Assembly: GCA_965247635.1 (NCBI GenBank)
Contig: CBDFHJ010000008.1
Span: forward strand, 372,001 to 436,000
Direction of reading: 5' to 3'
DNA from: CBDFHJ01 sp965247635
GTDB taxonomy: Bacteria > Chloroflexota > Dehalococcoidia > Lucifugimonadales > Australimonadaceae
DNA length: 64,000 nucleotides
Position numbers and translations under genes: made by a program. This document shows positions 48,844-57,740 of the stretch, one piece after another. The notes under the pieces were generated by a model, which did not search any database, was not told the DNA's origin, and saw only the letters and a program-made list of their open reading frames with translations. Position 1 is the stretch's first letter. The number at the start of each line of letters is the position of its first letter.

Positions 48844-50211
48844 CGAGGTTACGTCAATAGGTGTGTAAACGACATCAGGCGGCGACCTTCTCAGCCGTTG
48901 ATTCAATGGCGATTCCATCCGCATACTGTGCACCGAGATAGACGTCTTCGATCAACTCAGGGGCCTTCAGACGCCTGAAGCGCTGTTCGGCGACCATCAA
49001 CATTTTCCAGATCACCGCTATCGCCCGATCGACCCTCTTGTAGCGCTTGGCGGCATCGGTCCGAAGCCTGAGGGCCGCGAAGGGTGATTCTACCGGGTTC
49101 GTCGTGCGAAGGTGCCCCCAGTGCTCCTTTGGGAAGTCATAGAAGGTGACCATGCGGTCCCAGTCCCGCTCCAAGGCCTCTGAGGCCGCCTCGTAGGAAT
49201 GGTCGCCGCACCACCTGGTGAACACCGTCCTGAGCCGCTCAGCCTCTGTCCGAGTCGGCGCGTAGGGGATAGTACGCAGCATGAGCTTGGCCTGGTCCTG
49301 TTGTCGCTTTGGAAGCTTGGCGAGCACGTTTACGATCTTGTGGTTCCAGTAGCGTTGCTCTGCCGCCTGCGGATAGACGTTGCGCAGAGCTCCCCAGATG
49401 CCCAGGTGTCCGTCCCCAACCACCAGCCTCGGGCACTCCAGCCCGCGGCGCCTCATGTCCCTGAGCACATCGGACCAGTTCTCTGTGGACTCCCTGTATC
49501 CGGGAACAGCGCTCACCACCACCTTGCTCCCGTCGCTCAGGGCCGCCACCACCACCAGTACTGCCGCCTTCTCCTTCTCAAGACCAGCCTTGACGTAGAC
49601 TCCATCCACCCACATGTAGACCACTTCCAGGTCATCTAGGGGCCGGCTGCGCCATTGGGCAAGCTCATCGTTCCACTTGGACTTCAACCGGGCCACCGTG
49701 CTCGCCGATACCGGTGCGTCCTCTCCCAGCAGCCCCCGCAAAGCCAGATCGAAGTCGCCTTCGGATAGACCGTGCAGGTACAGCTCGGGGATCAACTCAG
49801 CAACCTTCCTGGTCCTGTTGACGAACAGCGGCAGCAGCCGGCTCTCGAACTGCTCCTCGGTATCGCGGACTCGCGGCCGCCTCAGCTGTATCGTTCCCGA
49901 ACTCAGCGTAAGCCTCCGGGCTCTGCCGTATCCGTTCCGATAGCCGGTATCGTTGTCCGAGTCGGATCTGAGCGCCGACTTCGCCCTTCCCAGAAACGCC
50001 GTCACCTCCTCCTCCAGCAACTCCTGGATCAGCCTCTGGACCTGGCTTCGCACCCAATCCTCCAACTGCTCCCACTCCGGCCTTGACTCCGACCTACTCT
50101 CAGTGCTTTCCTTCCTCATGGGCGGTCTATCTCCTCTCTTGGGCCTCGAGCCCGTGTTGTTCAGAGAGAGGGTACACCGCCTGACTGTTTACACACTTTT
50201 TGAAGATACCT
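48844..50211 (-). mobile_element. IS256-family insertion sequence, copy 2 (1368 bp)
   Basis: Inverted relative to copies 1 and 3. Its own flanks do not match (GGCCGTCA at 48836-48843, CTGTCATT at 50212-50219). Each matches, on the opposite strand, one flank of copy 3 at 7 of 8 positions. This is the mark of recombination between inverted copies 2 and 3. Confidence 0.92.
48875..50119 (-). CDS. IS256-family transposase, copy 2 (Cys-to-Tyr variant)
   Basis: 414 aa, same as copy 1 except 'AEQRYWNHKI' for AEQRCWNHKI and YADGIAIES near the end. The Cys is part of the widely conserved R-C-W-x-H segment between the second Asp and the Glu of IS256 transposases, so this copy may be impaired. Catalytic D, D, E residues are unchanged. 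Confidence 0.93.
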   Translation of the reverse strand: MRKESTESRSESRPEWEQLEDWVRSQVQRLIQELLEEEVTAFLGRAKSALRSDSDNDTGYRNGYGRARRLTLSSGTIQLRRPRVRDTEEQFESRLLPLFVNRTRKVAELIPELYLHGLSEGDFDLALRGLLGEDAPVSASTVARLKSKWNDELAQWRSRPLDDLEVVYMWVDGVYVKAGLEKEKAAVLVVVAALSDGSKVVVSAVPGYRESTENWSDVLRDMRRRGLECPRLVVGDGHLGIWGALRNVYPQAAEQRYWNHKIVNVLAKLPKRQQDQAKLMLRTIPYAPTRTEAERLRTVFTRWCGDHSYEAASEALERDWDRMVTFYDFPKEHWGHLRTTNPVESPFAALRLRTDAAKRYKRVDRAIAVIWKMLMVAEQRFRRLKAPELIEDVYLGAQYADGIAIESTAEKVAA

Positions 50212-50503
50212 CTGTCATTCTGAGTCCCGATGCAATCGAGACGAAGAATCTCTCGGAAGGCAAGGGTGAGGGATTCTTCGCTGCGCTCAGAATGACACAG
50301 GCAGTTTTCTCCCATGCTTCGTTCGGGGTTGCCGCTAGCCTGACAGGCGCCTGGCCTGCTTTCCCACCCGCCCCGACCCAGCCGCATCTCCCTCGGTAGG
50401 GCCTACGCGTGTCGAACGGAAATAGGCTATCTTCAGGAGCGTGTTACTCCCGTTCATCCTGCGCGCATCGAAGGACGAACGAAGCTAAGAGAGCAGGTGC
50501 GGC
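50212..50503. repeat. Dispersed repeat next to IS256 copy 2
   Basis: From CTGTCATTCTGAGTCCCGAT to 'CTGCGCTCAGAATGACACAG' (to ~50300), a repeat-family unit that the IS entered at its edge. The remaining ~200 bp show no gene. Confidence 0.55.
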
Positions 50504-50644
50504 GTGAACCCAGGCGACCGCAGGCGGGGTGGACGGAGGCGACGGCAGCCCGTCGTTAGGCGGCCCATGCCGTGGCTGGTCCTGGGGCTTCTGCTACTCG
50601 TGGCGCTGGTAATAGGGCTGGCCCGGGTGCTGCCATCTGGCTGA
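50504..50644 (+). CDS. Possible 46-aa single-span membrane protein
   Basis: GTG start at 50504. Very basic N-terminus 'MNPGDRRRGGRRRRQPVVRR' then one hydrophobic helix 'PMPWLVLGLLLLVALVIGLA'. The positive-inside pattern favours a real small membrane protein; the ribosome site (GAGCAGG) is weak. No family recognised. Confidence 0.4.
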   Translation: MNPGDRRRGGRRRRQPVVRRPMPWLVLGLLLLVALVIGLARVLPSG

Positions 50645-50969
50645 AGAGGCCTTCCTCGTATGCGCTCCTGAGCTTTTCACTGCCCGTCATTGCCATGAAA
50701 ACAGGCGTATCAGACAACTTCCTCCCCCCTTAGCGGGGAAGGGATTTTCGTGGAGCCCCATTTTCATCCTCTCCGGTGCCCTGTTCAGAGCATGGAAGAT
50801 TCTGAAGGAGTCCGCCTAAGGCGGATGGCTGAAGGGTCTCGTTTGGGGTAGGCCGTGAAGAGTCTAGGACCAGGGGCAGGAAACGAGATTCCGAGCGGAG
50901 CGAGGAATGACAGTGCGTCGCTCGGAATGACCGCGGATGAGGCTTGCAAGAGAGCGTTACAGAGGACCC
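50645..50969. repeat. Gap with dispersed repeats
   Basis: About 325 bp without a gene. It holds a C-run/G-run element near 50722-50745 and a repeat unit near 50880-50930 ('ACGAGATTCCGAGCGGAGCG' then AGGAATGACAG and TCGGAATGAC). Confidence 0.5.
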
Positions 50970-51194
50970 CTATAGCTCGCCGCGGAGCCGTTTCAGGTCG
51001 GTCTCCAGGGCCTCCATCCGTTCCTCTATGGGCCAGCGGCTGAACGCGACATACATCACTACCACCGCGCCGCCGATGGGGATGGGCATGAGCAAGGCCA
51101 GGTACGGAGACCAGCCGATGCGAGTGTAGATGCGCCACCAGCTCACGATGATCATAGCGGCGATAGCCAGGCCCAGCAGGATGATGACCGGCAT
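50970..51194 (-). CDS. Small two-helix membrane protein
   Basis: 74 aa with AAGGAG before the ATG. Two hydrophobic segments ('MPVIILLGLAIAAMIIVSWW' and 'YLALLMPIPIGGAVVVMYVA') and a charged helical tail 'PIEERMEALETDLKRLRGEL' likely to form a coiled coil in the cytosol. Lies 33 bp downstream of the M20 peptidase gene on the same strand. Function unknown. Confidence 0.65.
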   Translation of the reverse strand: MPVIILLGLAIAAMIIVSWWRIYTRIGWSPYLALLMPIPIGGAVVVMYVAFSRWPIEERMEALETDLKRLRGEL

Positions 51195-51227
51195 GTGTCA
51201 CTCCTTGTGGTTGGTGCGTGTCTGGGG

Positions 51228-52592
51228 CTAGCGAGGGTGGCGGCGCCCCAGCTCCTCCAGTAGCTCCGCCGTGTGCAAGACCCCCAGCCGAAAGTAGTCG
51301 CGGCGGATATTCTCGTTGGGTGCGTGGATCCGGTTGCCCGGATAGTCGATGCCGCAGGAGGCCACCGGAACGCCCAGGATGTGCTGAGTGGGGTACTGGG
51401 GGCCGGTGCCCGCCATGTTGGGCTGCAGGTACGGCTCGCCGCCGTACACCGTACGCGCCGACTCGGCTACGGCGCCCACGAAGGGGTCGTTCAGCGGCGT
51501 GCGTGCGGGGTGCTCCGCGCTGAGCACGCTCACCTTGACGTCGCTGAACCCGTGCTCGTTCAGGTGCGCTCGAAGGCTGGCGAGTACCTCCTGCGGGTCC
51601 TGGTTGGGCACCAGCCGGAAGTCCACCTTCACCTTGGCTGTGGCGGGCAAGATCGTCTTCACGCCCTGGCCCGTGTACCCAGCCACCATTCCCGCCACGT
51701 TGCAGGTGGGGTCCATGATGAGCCGGCGGCGAGACTCGAACCCGGTGGCCTCGCCCAGGAACAGTTCCACGCCGAACACCTGCCGGTAACGGGCCGTTTC
51801 GTCCGGCAACGACCGAAGGGCTTCGAGTTCCTCCTCCAGGGCGGGGCGGACTCGCTCGTAAAACCCCCGAAGCAGGACCTGCTCTTTGGCGTCCTTCAGC
51901 GTCTGCAGGGCCCAGATGAGCCGCCACGCGGGGTTGGGCACTACCGGCGCGTAGGAGGAGTGAGCGTCCGTCGCCGCGGTCTCGCACCACAGTTCCACGT
52001 AGAGCATGCCCTTCACCCCCAGCGTCAGCAGGGGCCGGCCGTCCCAGTTCACGCCGCCGCCCTCCCAGATGCACGCGTCGGACTTGAGCAGGCCCTGGTG
52101 CTGGTCCACGAAGTCGTGGAAGCCGGGGCTGCCGATCTCCTCCGCCCCCTCCAGGCAGAACTTGACTCGCACGGGGAGTCGGCCCCTTGTGCTGAGGATG
52201 GCCTTGATGGCAGCCAGGCGGGCGATGAACGGGCCTTTGTCGTCCGAGATGCCCCGGCCGAAGAGGTAGTCGTTCCGCTCGGTGGGCTCGAAGGGTGGAG
52301 AGTCCCACAGGTCGAGCGGGTCGGGCGGCTGCACGTCGTAGTGGTTGTAGAAGAGCAGCGTGTAGTCGGAGGCGCCCTCGAGCTCGCCGTAGACCACTGG
52401 ATAGTCGGAGTCGGCGGTGGGCATGATCTCGGCCTTGAGTCCGACCTTGGTCAGCTCCTCGGCCACCATCTCCGAGCAATCGCGCACGCCCAGCCGCTGG
52501 GCACTGACGCTGGGCTGCGATGCCAGCCGCTTCAGGTCTGCTATCGTCGTCTCGAGGTTCTTATCGACGTGCTCTTGAGTTGCGTTGTCCAT
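51228..52592 (-). CDS. M20-family metallopeptidase (dipeptidase-like)
   Basis: 454 aa; TAAGGAGG before the ATG. Di-zinc exopeptidase: 'LLFYNHYDVQPPDPLDLW' (His and its Asp), 'LFGRGISDDKGPFIARLAAI' (bridging Asp), 'EGAEEIGSPGFHDFV' (general-base Glu pair), and 'NRIHAPNENIRRDYF' (C-terminal His). A central dimerisation domain is present. Cleaves dipeptides or acyl-amino acids in the cytosol. Part of the inverted block. Confidence 0.9.
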   Translation of the reverse strand: MDNATQEHVDKNLETTIADLKRLASQPSVSAQRLGVRDCSEMVAEELTKVGLKAEIMPTADSDYPVVYGELEGASDYTLLFYNHYDVQPPDPLDLWDSPPFEPTERNDYLFGRGISDDKGPFIARLAAIKAILSTRGRLPVRVKFCLEGAEEIGSPGFHDFVDQHQGLLKSDACIWEGGGVNWDGRPLLTLGVKGMLYVELWCETAATDAHSSYAPVVPNPAWRLIWALQTLKDAKEQVLLRGFYERVRPALEEELEALRSLPDETARYRQVFGVELFLGEATGFESRRRLIMDPTCNVAGMVAGYTGQGVKTILPATAKVKVDFRLVPNQDPQEVLASLRAHLNEHGFSDVKVSVLSAEHPARTPLNDPFVGAVAESARTVYGGEPYLQPNMAGTGPQYPTQHILGVPVASCGIDYPGNRIHAPNENIRRDYFRLGVLHTAELLEELGRRHPR

Positions 52593-52678
52593 AAAGACGC
52601 CTCCTTACATGGGGCACCTGGGGCGTGGGCATCTGAGTTTGCCCAGCGGGCCCTCACTTTCCCTGCCGCCGTGCGTTG

Positions 52679-54100
52679 TTAACCGCCGGCGCCTCCGGTG
52701 CCCTCAACAATGCCAGGCTCCGTCATCCGCGCCGGGTCCAGCAGCATGTCCAGCTGCGCGTCCGTCAGCCCCGCTTTCTCCTTAGCCAACTCCCGGATGG
52801 TCTTGCCCGTGGCGGCGGCCTCCTTGGCGATGGCCGTCGCGGCGTCGTAGCCGATGGCCGGGGTCAGCCCCGTGGCGAGCATCAGGCCCTGCGTCACCAT
52901 CTCGGGGCCGGTGGCGGTAGCCTTCAGCCCCCGCAGGCACTGGGCCTCGAAGTTGGCGGTGGCCGAGGCCAGCAAGGTAATGGCCTGGTGCAGGTTGTAC
53001 CCAGCCACGGGCCAATAGGTGTTCAGCTCCAGGTAGCCCCCCTGGGCCGCCGCGCTTACCGACGCGTCGTTGCCGACCACCTGGCACACTACCTGCAGCA
53101 ACGACTCGGCGATCACCGGGTTGATCTTGCCCGGCATGATGGAGGAGCCGGGCTGCACCGCGGGCAGCTCCAGCTCGCCCAGGCCGGCCCGCGGGCCCGA
53201 CGAGAGCCAGCGGATGTCGTTGGCGATTTTCTGCAACGAGACGGCCGCGCTCCGTACCGCACCGCTGGCGGCGAGAAGAGTGTCCTGCGCGCCCTGGGCC
53301 TGGAAGTGGTAGGGCGTCTCTTTGACGGGCAGGCCCATCTCCTGACTGAGCAGGCCGCAGACCCGCCCGGCGAACTCGGGGTGCGCGTTCACGCCGGTAC
53401 CAACGGCCGTGCCTCCAAGGGCTACTTCGCCGAGCGCCTCCACGTGGGCCTGGAGCCGTTCCCGGGCCTGCAATAGCTGGTCGGCGTAACCCTGGAACTC
53501 CTGGCCCAGCCGGATAGGCGTGGCGTCTTGGAGGTGGGTGCGGCCGGTCTTGATCACGCCCCACAGTGTCTTGGCCTGGGCTTGCAGCGTCTCTCGTGTC
53601 CGCTCCAGCGCCGGCAGAAGCAGCGATTGGAGCGCCTCGGCGGCGGCTAGGTGGGTAGCCGTGGGGATCACATCGTTGGACGACTGGCCCATGTTCACGT
53701 GGTCGTTGGGGTGGACCTTTTTTTCGGACCCCTGGCCTGAGAGCTCGCTTGCCCTTCGAGCGATAACCTCGTTGGCGTTTGTGTTGGTGGACGTCCCAGA
53801 GCCCGTCTGAAATAGGTCCACCGGGAATTGGCCGTCCAGCTTCCCCTCGGCGACCTCGCCCGCGGCTGCGACGATGGCCTCTCCGATGCCGGGGTCCAGT
53901 AGCCCCAGCGCAACGTTGGTCCTGGCCGCCGCCCGCTTGATGCGGCCGAGAATGTGGATAAAGTCGGGGGGATATCGAAGGTCGCTGATGGGAAAGCTGA
54001 GCACCGCGCGCTGGGTGGAGGCCCCGTAGTAGGCGTCGGCGGGCACCTGCATTTCCCCCATGGTATCGCGTTCGGTACGGGTGGCCTTGTGCTGCGTCAT
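52679..54100 (-). CDS. fumC: Class II fumarate hydratase
   Basis: 473 aa from the ATG at 54100; a longer open frame upstream has no site. Interconverts fumarate and malate in the TCA cycle. Seen: 'YYGASTQRAVLSFPISDLRY', 'LFQTGSGTSTNTNANEVIA', 'HPNDHVNMGQSSNDVIPTAT', 'GRTHLQDATPIRLGQEF' and the fumarase/aspartase signature 'GSSIMPGKINPV'. Family members also include aspartase, but the H-P-N-D-H-V-N and T-Y-W-P-V-A-G-Y context fits FumC best. Confidence 0.9.
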   Translation of the reverse strand: MTQHKATRTERDTMGEMQVPADAYYGASTQRAVLSFPISDLRYPPDFIHILGRIKRAAARTNVALGLLDPGIGEAIVAAAGEVAEGKLDGQFPVDLFQTGSGTSTNTNANEVIARRASELSGQGSEKKVHPNDHVNMGQSSNDVIPTATHLAAAEALQSLLLPALERTRETLQAQAKTLWGVIKTGRTHLQDATPIRLGQEFQGYADQLLQARERLQAHVEALGEVALGGTAVGTGVNAHPEFAGRVCGLLSQEMGLPVKETPYHFQAQGAQDTLLAASGAVRSAAVSLQKIANDIRWLSSGPRAGLGELELPAVQPGSSIMPGKINPVIAESLLQVVCQVVGNDASVSAAAQGGYLELNTYWPVAGYNLHQAITLLASATANFEAQCLRGLKATATGPEMVTQGLMLATGLTPAIGYDAATAIAKEAAATGKTIRELAKEKAGLTDAQLDMLLDPARMTEPGIVEGTGGAGG

Positions 54101-54324
54101 CGGCGCCTCGCTGCGGGTGAGGTTGTCCGGCTGGAACCGTAATGTTACCCGTCGCTGGCTGGTTATGCCAGGGTAGCGGGCTGGCCTCCTTCGGGTAGCT
54201 TCGCGTGCCAGGCGATGAGAGTGCGCACGCCTATCGGGTTCAGCCAGCGGCAGCACTATGGTAAGATGCCGCCTGCGTTTGTATGCGGCGCGCTCCGGAG
54301 CGCCGAGGAGAAGTGGAGCGGCAA

Positions 54325-55305
54325 ATGGACCGAACGGCTTGGCGCCAACTGCTCATCGCCGTGGGAATCTCCGCGGTGGTCATCGTAGTGTTCCTGGTGG
54401 TCGCCTACTACGCGTACCGCGCCGACAGCGTCTTGGGCCACGGGCCGTTGTCCAGCAGCGCCTCGGGCGGCGGCGCCTACGCGATTAGCCTCTTGGTGGC
54501 GCTCCTGGCCATGCTGAGCGCCGGCATCGCCTACGTCGGCATCACGCAGACACGCGAGTCTACGGGCCGCTTCTTCTGGGTACCCTACCTCCTCGTCGAG
54601 GGCGCCTTGCTCCTGCTCCTTCTGGTCCCACTGCGCCGGTTTGGCGTCGACCCGTGGGGAGGGTTGCCTACCTTCATGGTCAGCATACCGGCACAGCTCA
54701 TGGCCGGAGTTACCCTTGGCTTCCTGTGGATCCCCACCCTGAGCGTGCGGCTCATCCCTCCGGCGTGGCGGGGCCAGGCGGCGACCGGCGCTGGCGGAGC
54801 AAGTGCCCCTCGGCCGTCGACGCGTGCCGCCATTCGAGGCCTTCCAGGACGGTTCACTCCCAGCGCGTGGCGGGTGCTATCCCATATGCAGGAAGCGGCG
54901 AGGCGGTTCGAGCACGGGTTCATGGGGACGGAGCACCTGCTGCTGGGCATCCTGCAGGAGCGGCAGGCGCTAGCGGCCAGGACGATGGTTAACGTAGGGG
55001 TTGACCTGGACGAGGCTCGGTCGCAGGTGGAGGGGGTCATCGGACGCCGGGGGTCGCTGTACACGGGCTCTGGCGGTCTGACCCGCCGCTGCCGACGGGT
55101 GATCGAGCACTCGGCGCGGCTGGCCCGGGAGACCGGCCGGCGCACCGTGGGAACAGGCCACCTGCTCCAGGGCCTCATGGCCGACCCGGAAGACGCCGCC
55201 GGGCAGATCCTGGAGAGCATGGGCGTGACCGGCCAACGGCTGGCGCAGGAGCTGCGGCACCTGGGCTACGAGACCGAGGAGACGGACCAGCCCGCCGACT
55301 CCTAA
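54325..55305 (+). CDS. Membrane-anchored Clp N-domain protein
   Basis: 326 aa from the ATG at 54325; an ATG at 54283 adds 14 basic residues. Three predicted membrane helices in the first ~150 residues ('LLIAVGISAVVIVVFLVVAY', 'AYAISLLVALLAMLSAGIAY', 'FWVPYLLVEGALLLLLLVPL') and possibly a fourth. A linker follows, then a double Clp-N repeat: 'VLSHMQEAARRFEHGFMGTE' HLLLGIL and 'VIEHSARLARETGRRTVGTG' HLLQGLM. No AAA+ ATPase domain. Clp-N repeats normally bind substrates or adaptors, so it may recruit proteins to a Clp machine at the membrane. Role unknown. Confidence 0.8.
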   Translation: MDRTAWRQLLIAVGISAVVIVVFLVVAYYAYRADSVLGHGPLSSSASGGGAYAISLLVALLAMLSAGIAYVGITQTRESTGRFFWVPYLLVEGALLLLLLVPLRRFGVDPWGGLPTFMVSIPAQLMAGVTLGFLWIPTLSVRLIPPAWRGQAATGAGGASAPRPSTRAAIRGLPGRFTPSAWRVLSHMQEAARRFEHGFMGTEHLLLGILQERQALAARTMVNVGVDLDEARSQVEGVIGRRGSLYTGSGGLTRRCRRVIEHSARLARETGRRTVGTGHLLQGLMADPEDAAGQILESMGVTGQRLAQELRHLGYETEETDQPADS

Positions 55306-55452
55306 GCAGGACACCGCCCCGAGCTCGGTCTTTTCAGCCTCGCGATTACCTTTCTTCTCGGTACGAGCTGCACGCTTTCCGCATCCGCTTGGCTTCCCAT
55401 TCTCAGCGGCTATCCTTTACGCTATACCCAGGCTGCGTAGCGGCAGCGCCGT

Positions 55453-55528
55453 GGGCCCGTAGCTCAGGGGTTAGAGCGGCCGGCTCATAACCGGTTGGTC
55501 CCAGGTTCAAATCCTGGCGGGCCCACCA
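55453..55528 (+). tRNA. tRNA with CAT anticodon (probably tRNA-Ile2; Met possible)
   Basis: Full cloverleaf: acceptor GGGCCCG / CGGGCCC, D-stem GCTC/GAGC, anticodon stem GCCGG/CCGGT with loop CTCATAA, T-stem CCAGG/CCTGG with loop TTCAAAT, and an encoded ACCA end. Anticodon CAT. The variable segment TTGGTC and overall similarity to known tRNA-Ile2 genes favour the lysidine-modified isoleucine tRNA over elongator Met. Located inside the inverted block. Confidence 0.92.
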
Positions 55529-55540
55529 CTGCGAGCATTT

Positions 55541-56656
55541 GTGAAAGGGATGGGAGCAACACCTAGGGTATCCAGCGTAGTAAGGCGCAGCCTGTTTGTG
55601 TTAAGTGGCGCTGCTCTCTTCGCTTTAGTCGCCGCTTGCGGCAGCCCCGAACCGACTGCAACGCCGACACCAACGTCAACCCCCACGCCCACGGCTACAG
55701 CCACACCCCAGCAGACATCTACCCCAACGCCTACCGCGTCACCGACTGCTTCCCCGACACCGACACTCACTCCAACACCTACACTCACGCCGACGCCGAC
55801 CAACACACCGACGGTCACGCCTTCCCCGACTGCGGCCACTAGCCCTGCAATCCGGTGGGACACACCCACCGTTTCTTTGGAGGCTGACGGTCTTGAAATC
55901 GTCATCACACCGGGCGGCGTTGCCGGCAAGTCTTTCTTAGCCGAAATGGTGGAGATTGAGCTCAGCTCCGACCCCGGGGGCGCGGAGTACACGACGCTCG
56001 AAGTGACACGGCGGGAACACGGAGTTGAGATGAGGCGCACCATCTACTTTCAAGCCGATGAAAGCCGGTGGTGGTCCGACGAAATTCGGACATATAACGG
56101 CGAGGTCGATGGCGATTGGATTGAATACTTTGGCCGGTTTTTTGACCAACCCCTCGGCTCGACCTTTGAAGGAGATTTCGAGCTAGTCTACATCGCGGGG
56201 GGCGACTCGGCGTCTTTAATGCTGACCGCGTTGCGTCTCAAAGCGTTCACGCAGTACGAAGAGGGCGCTGAGCTCGAAGACGCACTTAGAGCTAAGCTAT
56301 CGAGCATTGGCAACACGCTGGGGCGCTTAGCGCCGTACGGTAACCTGGATCTCAGCCTCGTTGGCAGTATCCTCTACGGGGACCTCTCCCCCCGGGCTCA
56401 GCAGTACTGCTCGATGCAGGCGCTCGTGCAGGCCCTTGAAGACTCGCCTCTGGGTACCATCTCTTCCTCCACGGAAGACTTTGACCGATTGAGGGCAGCC
56501 ATCGAGGGTCTATCGTCCGTCCAAGTCGAGGTCACGGACGGCCGTGGAAGCGTTGTGGACGACCTAGCGCCTGGGCTGGAACTCTTGGAGCAGCCTTTCC
56601 TACTCATTGAGAACCGCTGGCGGCTCGAACCCGAGCTCCCTGGATGCGGCCCATAA
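55541..56656 (+). CDS. Lipoprotein with Thr-Pro-rich linker
   Basis: 371 aa from a GTG at 55541 (ATG at 55550 also possible). Signal peptide ends in a lipobox 'LFALVAACGS'. A ~75-residue T/P-rich spacer (repeated TPTPT) follows, then a globular domain with no recognised family ('EIVITPGGVAGKSFLAEMVE', 'EIRTYNGEVDGDWIEYFGRF'). Such spacers are common in Chloroflexota surface proteins. Likely extracellular and lipid-anchored. Confidence 0.75.
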   Translation: MKGMGATPRVSSVVRRSLFVLSGAALFALVAACGSPEPTATPTPTSTPTPTATATPQQTSTPTPTASPTASPTPTLTPTPTLTPTPTNTPTVTPSPTAATSPAIRWDTPTVSLEADGLEIVITPGGVAGKSFLAEMVEIELSSDPGGAEYTTLEVTRREHGVEMRRTIYFQADESRWWSDEIRTYNGEVDGDWIEYFGRFFDQPLGSTFEGDFELVYIAGGDSASLMLTALRLKAFTQYEEGAELEDALRAKLSSIGNTLGRLAPYGNLDLSLVGSILYGDLSPRAQQYCSMQALVQALEDSPLGTISSSTEDFDRLRAAIEGLSSVQVEVTDGRGSVVDDLAPGLELLEQPFLLIENRWRLEPELPGCGP

Positions 56657-56754
56657 AGCCAACGCCCGCAACTCCCGCCCCGGCCACAGCACCGTCGAGC
56701 TAGCGCGGAATGCCGATGCGGTAGCATGCCAACCTGGTCGGATCAGGGGGCCAT

Positions 56755-57258
56755 TTACTGAGGCGTCCCGTCCTTCCCGGCCTGACCAATGAAGTTTTCG
56801 ATCTCGTCTTCCCCGTCGACGTGGTTCTTGAGTATTTCAAGGACTTCGAAGTACGTGATCACGTCCTTGTCCTTTATCGCTTCGAGGAAGTCACTGTAGA
56901 AGCGAATCGCCATACGTTCCTGTTCGAGCGCATACCCCAAGAATGGCCCCATGTTGTTGGGGTCTGGCAATGTATAACTTTCAATGGGCGACACGTCCAC
57001 AAAGCGGGTGGGATCGGCGGGGATAGCCCCTCCCAAGCGGGCAATGCGGTTTGCGAGCCTTGCTGCATTTCTCTCAGCGTCTTCAATCTTTTCAGTCAGG
57101 GGCGGCTTCAGGAAAATCTCCGCCTGCCCTCCCAACCGATTGATGGCCGCCTTGGCGAATTCGGCAGTCAGTTCTTCGTATGCGTAAAAGCTTTCAAGCT
57201 TACCGCTCACTTCTTTGGGAGGTATCCCTTTAATCAAAGAGTTTCCAACAGTGCCCAT
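56755..57258 (-). CDS. Ferritin-like di-iron protein
   Basis: 167 aa with AGGAGG before the ATG. Four-helix-bundle pattern: helix 1 'ESFYAYEELTAEFAKAAINR', helix 2 'LTEKIEDAERNAARLANRIA', helix 3 'YALEQERMAIRFYSDFLEAI', helix 4 'TYFEVLEILKNHVDGEDEIE' (E ... H ... E metal ligands). Resembles bacterioferritin/Dps-type proteins from soil bacteria. Could store iron or protect against peroxide. Within the inverted block. The ~317 bp to the next gene hold no recognised feature. Confidence 0.72.
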   Translation of the reverse strand: MGTVGNSLIKGIPPKEVSGKLESFYAYEELTAEFAKAAINRLGGQAEIFLKPPLTEKIEDAERNAARLANRIARLGGAIPADPTRFVDVSPIESYTLPDPNNMGPFLGYALEQERMAIRFYSDFLEAIKDKDVITYFEVLEILKNHVDGEDEIENFIGQAGKDGTPQ

Positions 57259-57575
57259 GAAAGGTCCTCCTAGAGTATGGCTTAGAGATTAGTTTGCGGG
57301 TCGTTTTCTGTATACCATCCCTTAAGCCCAGCAACAAGAGCCGTTCCATATCGCACGGAGATCAAGTGGTTCAGCGTATCAAGGAACTAACGGCAGCAAA
57401 CAAATGCGTGGGGTATTCTGTAGGCCGGGATCGGACACTAGCACCCGATCAAAGTCCTTGCAACTGTCAACGGACTCCATTTTTGGAACGTTAAGGGACT
57501 GATAAGGCCCTCGTAAGGTCTCGCTAAGGGACCTCGAATACAGTGGGCCCAGCACCTGACGGAGGAGGCCCGTTG

Positions 57576-57740
57576 ATGAAAAACCGAAACCTGCTGACCG
57601 CGATAGCGTCGTTGCTCCTGGTATCCATCGCGCTCGCTGGCTGCGCCGGGGGCGTTTCGCAGGATGAACACGACGCGTTACAGGCCGAGCTAACGGACCT
57701 GCAAGGCGACTACGCTGCGTCGCAAGCTGGCGTGACGGCG
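57576..57740 (+). pseudogene. PPC-repeat lipoprotein, N-terminal 55 residues, cut by IS256 copy 3
   Basis: ATG at 57576 with GGAGGAGG seven bases upstream. Signal peptide 'MKNRNLLTAIASLLLVSIAL' then the lipobox A-G-C, then a coiled coil 'DEHDALQAELTDLQGDYAAS' QAGVTA up to the IS. The next residues in frame, LQDDYAALQ, begin the fragment at 48843 on the minus strand. Together they form one heptad-like series and share the TGACGGC target site, so they were one gene. Confidence 0.88.

Noticed and set aside
50785..52479. 564-codon minus-strand open frame over the M20 peptidase
   Set aside because: It is the +1 shadow of the peptidase gene (same strand, other frame); Gly/Arg/Pro-rich and unlike any protein family.
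54325..55305. ClpC/ClpB-type ATPase
   Set aside because: Only the N-domain repeats are present; no Walker motifs anywhere in the protein.
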